A stretch of DNA of 64,000 bases. Source: Corydoras sp. C115 (taxonomy: Eukaryota > Chordata > Actinopteri > Siluriformes > Callichthyidae). The stretch spans positions 2,193,501 through 2,257,500 of the forward strand of contig JAFMOC010000030.1 in assembly GCA_019802505.1 (NCBI GenBank). The letters are read 5' to 3'. Made by a program: the position numbers and the translations under genes. How positions within the stretch are numbered: the stretch's first letter is position 1; every line of letters starts with the position of its first letter. Of the stretch, positions 63,001-64,000 are shown in pieces. The notes under the pieces were generated by a model. The model saw only the letters and a program-made list of their open reading frames with translations. It was not told the DNA's origin and did not search any database.

Positions 63001-63247
63001 CTGGGTGTATCTGCCCAGTGCCTGAAACGTTCTGCCCTGGATGGGCATGGGGAACCCCCCCCCCCACGACCCTAATATAGGATAAAGGGAAAGATAATGG
63101 ATGACCTCATACTAACTAAAACATTGCTGCATCATTATTAAACGATAATTAAACAAACCTTCAGGTCTGGCTGGATCTCTGTTCAGAACAGCATATCGTG
63201 GCAGCTGGATTCCCTCAGCCTTCAGGATCCGGTACACCTCTCTTCTA
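30212..63247 (-). CDS. ppip5k2: Inositol hexakisphosphate and diphosphoinositol-pentakisphosphate kinase 2 (VIP1 family), 5' end outside window
   Basis: Visible exons, 5' to 3': 63247-63159, 58313-58159, 58024-57923, 56752-56591, 55252-55131, 54549-54448, 54028-53942, 53418-53343, 52405-52296, 51838-51753, 51661-51536, 50154-50033, 48734-48552, 48313-48172, 48068-47845, 47708-47583, 46501-46388, 46212-46105, 46024-45908, 44699-44529, 42346-42173, 39790-39718, 38154-38035, 36374-36312, 32753-32610, 32512-32411, 30753-30212. They sum to 3742 nt in one unbroken frame (1246 codons plus stop after a split Asp). The bifunctional enzyme makes IP7/IP8 with its ATP-grasp kinase and removes the added phosphate with its histidine-phosphatase domain. 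The kinase part includes [27 protein letters not shown] and [12 protein letters not shown]. The phosphatase starts at [15 protein letters not shown] and includes [15 protein letters not shown]. The cytosolic tail is Ser/Arg-rich. Roughly 175 N-terminal residues, including the start, lie off the right edge. Close match to PPIP5K2 over PPIP5K1 by tail motifs ([29 protein letters not shown]). Confidence 0.95.
31150..31478 (-). repeat. SINE-A copy 12
   Basis: Inverted copy in the last ppip5k2 intron. The head is slightly shortened. Imperfect flanks of CTGACTTTATT / CTGACTATT. Confidence 0.88.
31786..32140 (-). repeat. SINE-A copy 13
   Basis: Second inverted copy in the last ppip5k2 intron, 300 bp from copy 12 and about 270 bp before the exon ending at 32411. 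Confidence 0.88.
33469..33608 (+). repeat. SINE-A copy 14a, 3' part only
   Basis: Begins abruptly at CTGCCCAGCGATAGATTGG and runs to the ATGGATGG tail. It lies between two copies of GGTATGAAAAGC. Confidence 0.85.
33625..33958 (+). repeat. SINE-A copy 14b, full length
   Basis: Head-to-tail behind copy 14a, with the target sequence GGTATGAAAAGC again at its 3' end. That makes three copies of the target in all. Confidence 0.88.
33960..36311 (-). other. ppip5k2 intron
   Basis: AT-rich intron between exons 36374-36312 and 32753-32610. It holds a short (CT)n at 35336-35355 and no supported exon on either strand. Confidence 0.45.
38837..38913. repeat. (AT)n microsatellite
   Basis: About 38 uninterrupted AT units in a ppip5k2 intron. 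Confidence 0.97.
42718..42804. repeat. (AT)n microsatellite
   Basis: About 43 AT units, the longest uninterrupted array in the window, in the ppip5k2 intron 3' of exon 44699-44529. Confidence 0.97.
43825..43897. repeat. (AT)n microsatellite
   Basis: About 36 AT units in the same intron as the 42718 array. Confidence 0.97.
45003..45356 (-). repeat. SINE-A copy 15
   Basis: Full-length inverted copy with a 17-G run (45059-45075) where the consensus has a shorter G tract. Confidence 0.88.
46881..46985. repeat. Compound trinucleotide repeat
   Basis: Blocks of AAT, ATT, TAG and again AAT units, about 100 bp in all, abutting the 5' end of SINE-A copy 16. Confidence 0.95.
46988..47306 (+). repeat. 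SINE-A copy 16
   Basis: Near full length, inserted directly after an AAT microsatellite that resumes briefly behind its ATGGATGG tail (GGATAATAATAAG). Part of the CCGTGTCCGCGTGGG segment is deleted. Confidence 0.88.
48826..49032 (+). repeat. SINE-A copy 17, 5' part of a split element
   Basis: Starts after ATGCTAAGACA and stops at CACCCTGTCCT, where another repeat begins. Its 3' part resumes at 49736 and ends with ATGGATGCTAAGACA. The tRNA head is mostly deleted. Confidence 0.8.
49033..49230. repeat. Unclassified fish interspersed repeat
   Basis: AAGTCATTTATTTATAGAGC, then CAAAGCAGCTTTACAGA and GGAAGAAACCTTGGGAGG. I recall this combination as a high-copy repeat in many teleost genomes, but I cannot give its class. 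It sits inside SINE-A copy 17. Confidence 0.65.
49271..49622 (-). repeat. SINE-A copy 18
   Basis: Full-length inverted copy flanked by ACTATATTCA. It lies inside the material that splits copy 17. Confidence 0.88.
49736..49862 (+). repeat. SINE-A copy 17, 3' part
   Basis: Resumes at CTGGGTGTATCTGCCC and ends in ATGGATGG followed by the duplicated target ATGCTAAGACA. Confidence 0.8.
50493..50834 (+). repeat. SINE-A copy 19, full length
   Basis: Flanked by ATACAGTATGG on both sides. It is the first of a head-to-tail pair. Confidence 0.9.
50847..51172 (+). repeat. SINE-A copy 20, head-truncated, with expanded (GT)n
   Basis: Starts at the B box (GGTTCGAATCC), so the A box is absent. The internal GTGTGTCTGTGTGAG stretch has expanded to about 18 GT units (50992-51029). 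Confidence 0.88.
51879..52248 (+). repeat. SINE-A copy 21 with internal hairpin
   Basis: Full body flanked by ATATACAGATATG. An extra segment near 52000-52030 reverses the preceding TTTCCTCCGG as CCGGAGGAAA, creating a perfect inverted repeat with a short loop. Confidence 0.88.
52574..52711 (+). repeat. SINE-A copy 22a, 3' part only
   Basis: Starts CTGCCCAGCGATGG, the same 5' break as copy 14a, directly after GATGAATTATGT. Confidence 0.85.
52720..53052 (+). repeat. SINE-A copy 22b, full length
   Basis: Head-to-tail behind 22a, separated by GAATTATGTCA, which repeats the target sequence. Confidence 0.88.
53538..53808 (+). repeat. SINE-A copy 23, 3' truncated
   Basis: Intact head, but the copy ends at GCGCCCGAGACG without body end or tail. 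The flanks show AATTTGTAAATTA before and ATTGTAAATTA after. Confidence 0.85.
54756..55082 (+). repeat. SINE-A copy 24
   Basis: Full length with target duplication TGATTTGTATACA. It lies 50 bp from the ppip5k2 exon 55252-55131, in the following intron. Confidence 0.9.
55687..55992 (+). repeat. SINE-A copy 25
   Basis: Lacks the first 10 bp of the head and has a deletion in the CCTCCGGGTTCTCCGG block. Confidence 0.85.
56342..56546 (+). repeat. SINE-B: second tRNA-headed SINE family
   Basis: Head with TAGCTCAGTGGTCAGGGC (A-box-like) and GGTTCAAATCCC (B-box-like). The tail includes AAGTTGCTTTGGATAAAAGC and GTCTGCTAAATGACC, a 3' end shared by many teleost SINEs and LINEs. The length is about 205 bp. 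The name is my own label. Confidence 0.75.
56930..57215 (+). repeat. Degenerate DNA repeat, left part
   Basis: Contains TTATTGTCAGTTCTGCAGTG and TCCTGACTATTAGAACAGAG. I recall this from a repeat abundant in catfish and characin genomes. It continues at 57720 after younger insertions. Confidence 0.5.
57340..57652 (+). repeat. SINE-A copy 26
   Basis: Intact head and tail, with a deletion of about 35 bp around the CAGCGATGGATTGGCGCC block. Confidence 0.88.
57662..57717 (+). repeat. SINE-B tail fragment
   Basis: Only the conserved 3' end (AAGTCGCTTTGTATAAAAG, GCCTGCTAAATGACTAAATG) is present. Confidence 0.65.
57720..57815 (+). repeat. Degenerate DNA repeat, right part
   Basis: ATTGTAGAACTACAAAGTCC and TATGGTAAGTGGA. 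In my recollection these follow the 56930-57215 sequence in the intact element. Confidence 0.45.
58443..58852 (+). repeat. SINE-A copy 27 with internal insertion
   Basis: Target duplication TTATGGTATA. About 70 bp of unrelated AT-rich sequence replaces the B-box region (58500-58565), so internal pol III promoter function is probably lost. Confidence 0.85.
58853..60391 (-). other. Large ppip5k2 intron segment
   Basis: Part of the intron between the exons at 63247 and 58313. Open frames here (for example plus 59342-59602 and 59622-59855) have no family signal and no paired splice sites. Confidence 0.45.
60392..60738 (-). repeat. SINE-A copy 28, full length
   Basis: Inverted, with target duplication ATGAAAAGTAA. 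Confidence 0.9.
61561..61895 (-). repeat. SINE-A copy 29, diverged
   Basis: Inverted, with numerous substitutions and a shortened middle. It is older than its neighbours. Confidence 0.82.
62257..62292 (+). repeat. Poly(A) tract
   Basis: About 36 A with one C. It adjoins the transposase-like fragment and may mark a retroposition or slippage event. Confidence 0.9.
62297..62425 (-). pseudogene. Tc1-like transposase N-terminal fragment
   Basis: The minus-strand frame includes [20 protein letters not shown] followed by NIPRDT. This fits the first helix-turn-helix of Tc1-family transposases (typically IV.LH..G.GYKKI.K.LNIP.). The frame then runs into a homopolymer and has no DDE catalytic domain, so it is a fossil. 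The exact transposon family is not determined. Confidence 0.6.
62766..63104 (+). repeat. SINE-A copy 30, full length
   Basis: Clean 14-bp target duplication CCTCATACTAACTA on the two sides, with slight drift. It lies 55 bp from the ppip5k2 exon 63247-63159, in the intron that follows that exon. Confidence 0.9.
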
Positions 63248-63642
63248 CTCAACAAGAAACAAACCAAACACAAGAGCTGCCTTTAGTTCAGAAGAGAAAA
63301 TAAGCATCAAAAAGCAACCATGTTACTACAGATCAATAGCACCAAATCCAATATGTATCCAAATCCAGCTTTCCTGAAACAGAATAAAGGAATCACTTCT
63401 TTTATTTCGTAAATAATTGAACATGAAAGGAATCTAGTAATGTCTGAGCAGCTTTGTGTTCATGGAAGTAATGTTGTTATTGATCTGTGTTCTTAAAGCT
63501 GTATGAAGAATAGAACACAATCTTTCGGAGCGAGATGCTGTTATCTCTCTCTCCAATTTAGATTTCGGTCTCGTCTCAGGACCTCCACCCAAGATGTTAC
63601 AGAACCATTTATTAAGGAATGTCAAAGTGCTCCATCGAGCTG
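63248..63642 (-). other. ppip5k2 intron upstream of the first visible exon
   Basis: No supported exon. The pyrimidine tract and acceptor used for the exon at 63247 lie at its left end. Confidence 0.45.
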
Positions 63643-63972
63643 CATGGTGGCTTAGTGTTTAGCATGTTCTCCTCTCAGCTCTAGGGGTTTCCGGTTCAAA
63701 TCCCAATCTGGGTGGAGTTTCATGTTCTCCCCATGTCCACATGGGTTTCCTCCGGGTTCTCCGGTTTCCTCCCACAGTCCAAAAACATGGATCAAGGTCA
63801 ATTAAATTCTCCAAATTGCCCCACATAGAGTATGAGTGAGTGAGTGTGTGTCCAGTGAAATATTGGCACCCTGTCCTGGGTGTATCTGCCCAGGACCCGA
63901 AACGTTCTCCCCTGGATGGGCATGGGGAAACCCCCCCGCGACCCTAATAGAGGATAAAGTGGAAGGATGGAA
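63643..63972 (+). repeat. SINE-A copy 31
   Basis: Full length with target duplication TGCTCCATC, in the ppip5k2 intron at the right edge of the window. Confidence 0.9.
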
Positions 63973-64000
63973 AATGCTCCATCATGCTCACTCCACAAAT

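Noticed and set aside
2542..63998. Many similar open frames of 60-130 aa containing phrases such as [19 protein letters not shown] or [14 protein letters not shown]
   Set aside because: They are the six frames of SINE-A copies. The same peptide in many places reflects the repeat, not a protein family.

Overview
The window looks like nuclear DNA of a ray-finned fish, probably an otophysan (catfish-like) species. Genes are split by GT/GC-AG introns, intergenic DNA is AT-rich, and long (AT)n arrays are present. More than thirty copies of one roughly 340-bp tRNA-headed SINE are scattered through the introns and spacers, together with Tc1-like scraps and another tRNA-headed SINE. The host assignment is an inference from the repeats and protein sequences; no database search was possible.

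Layout. (1) 1-6.5 kb: AT-rich DNA with three phase-compatible candidate exons on the minus strand, from a gene I cannot name, then a likely TATA promoter and non-coding first exon for the next gene. (2) 7.36-15.22 kb, plus strand: complete pdzph1 (PDZ domain plus two PH domains), 12 coding exons, 1157 aa. (3) 17.06-18.32 kb, minus strand: complete C-type lysozyme, 4 exons, 142 aa, with both catalytic acids and all eight cysteines. It is tail-to-tail with pdzph1. (4) 18.4-24.5 kb: SINE-rich spacer with one orphan exon-like ORF and the likely 3' UTR of macir. (5) 24.51-25.14 kb, minus strand: macir (C5orf30 / UNC119-binding protein), single coding exon, 210 aa. Its presumed promoter and first-exon region at 26.9-28.2 kb is duplicated, and one duplicate is split by nested SINEs. 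(6) 30.2-63.25 kb, minus strand: ppip5k2, the VIP1-type inositol pyrophosphate kinase/phosphatase, 27 visible coding exons (1246 codons plus stop). The N-terminal exons lie beyond the right edge.

The pdzph1, macir and ppip5k2 neighbourhood resembles the block I recall around PPIP5K2, C5orf30 and the PDZPH1 pseudogene on human 5q21. The lysozyme gene between them is not part of that remembered block. The genes are not a pathway: they cover membrane/scaffold binding (pdzph1), innate antibacterial activity (lysozyme), macrophage metabolism and cilia trafficking (macir) and inositol pyrophosphate turnover (ppip5k2).

I did not find a clearly new biological system. The most informative oddities are three GC-AG introns whose use is forced by reading frame, a ppip5k2 splice junction where the best-looking donor breaks the frame, the duplicated macir upstream region, repeated '3' half plus full copy' SINE pairs sharing target-site duplications, a perfect hairpin inside one SINE, and a 179-aa terminal ppip5k2 exon unlike the mammalian tail.
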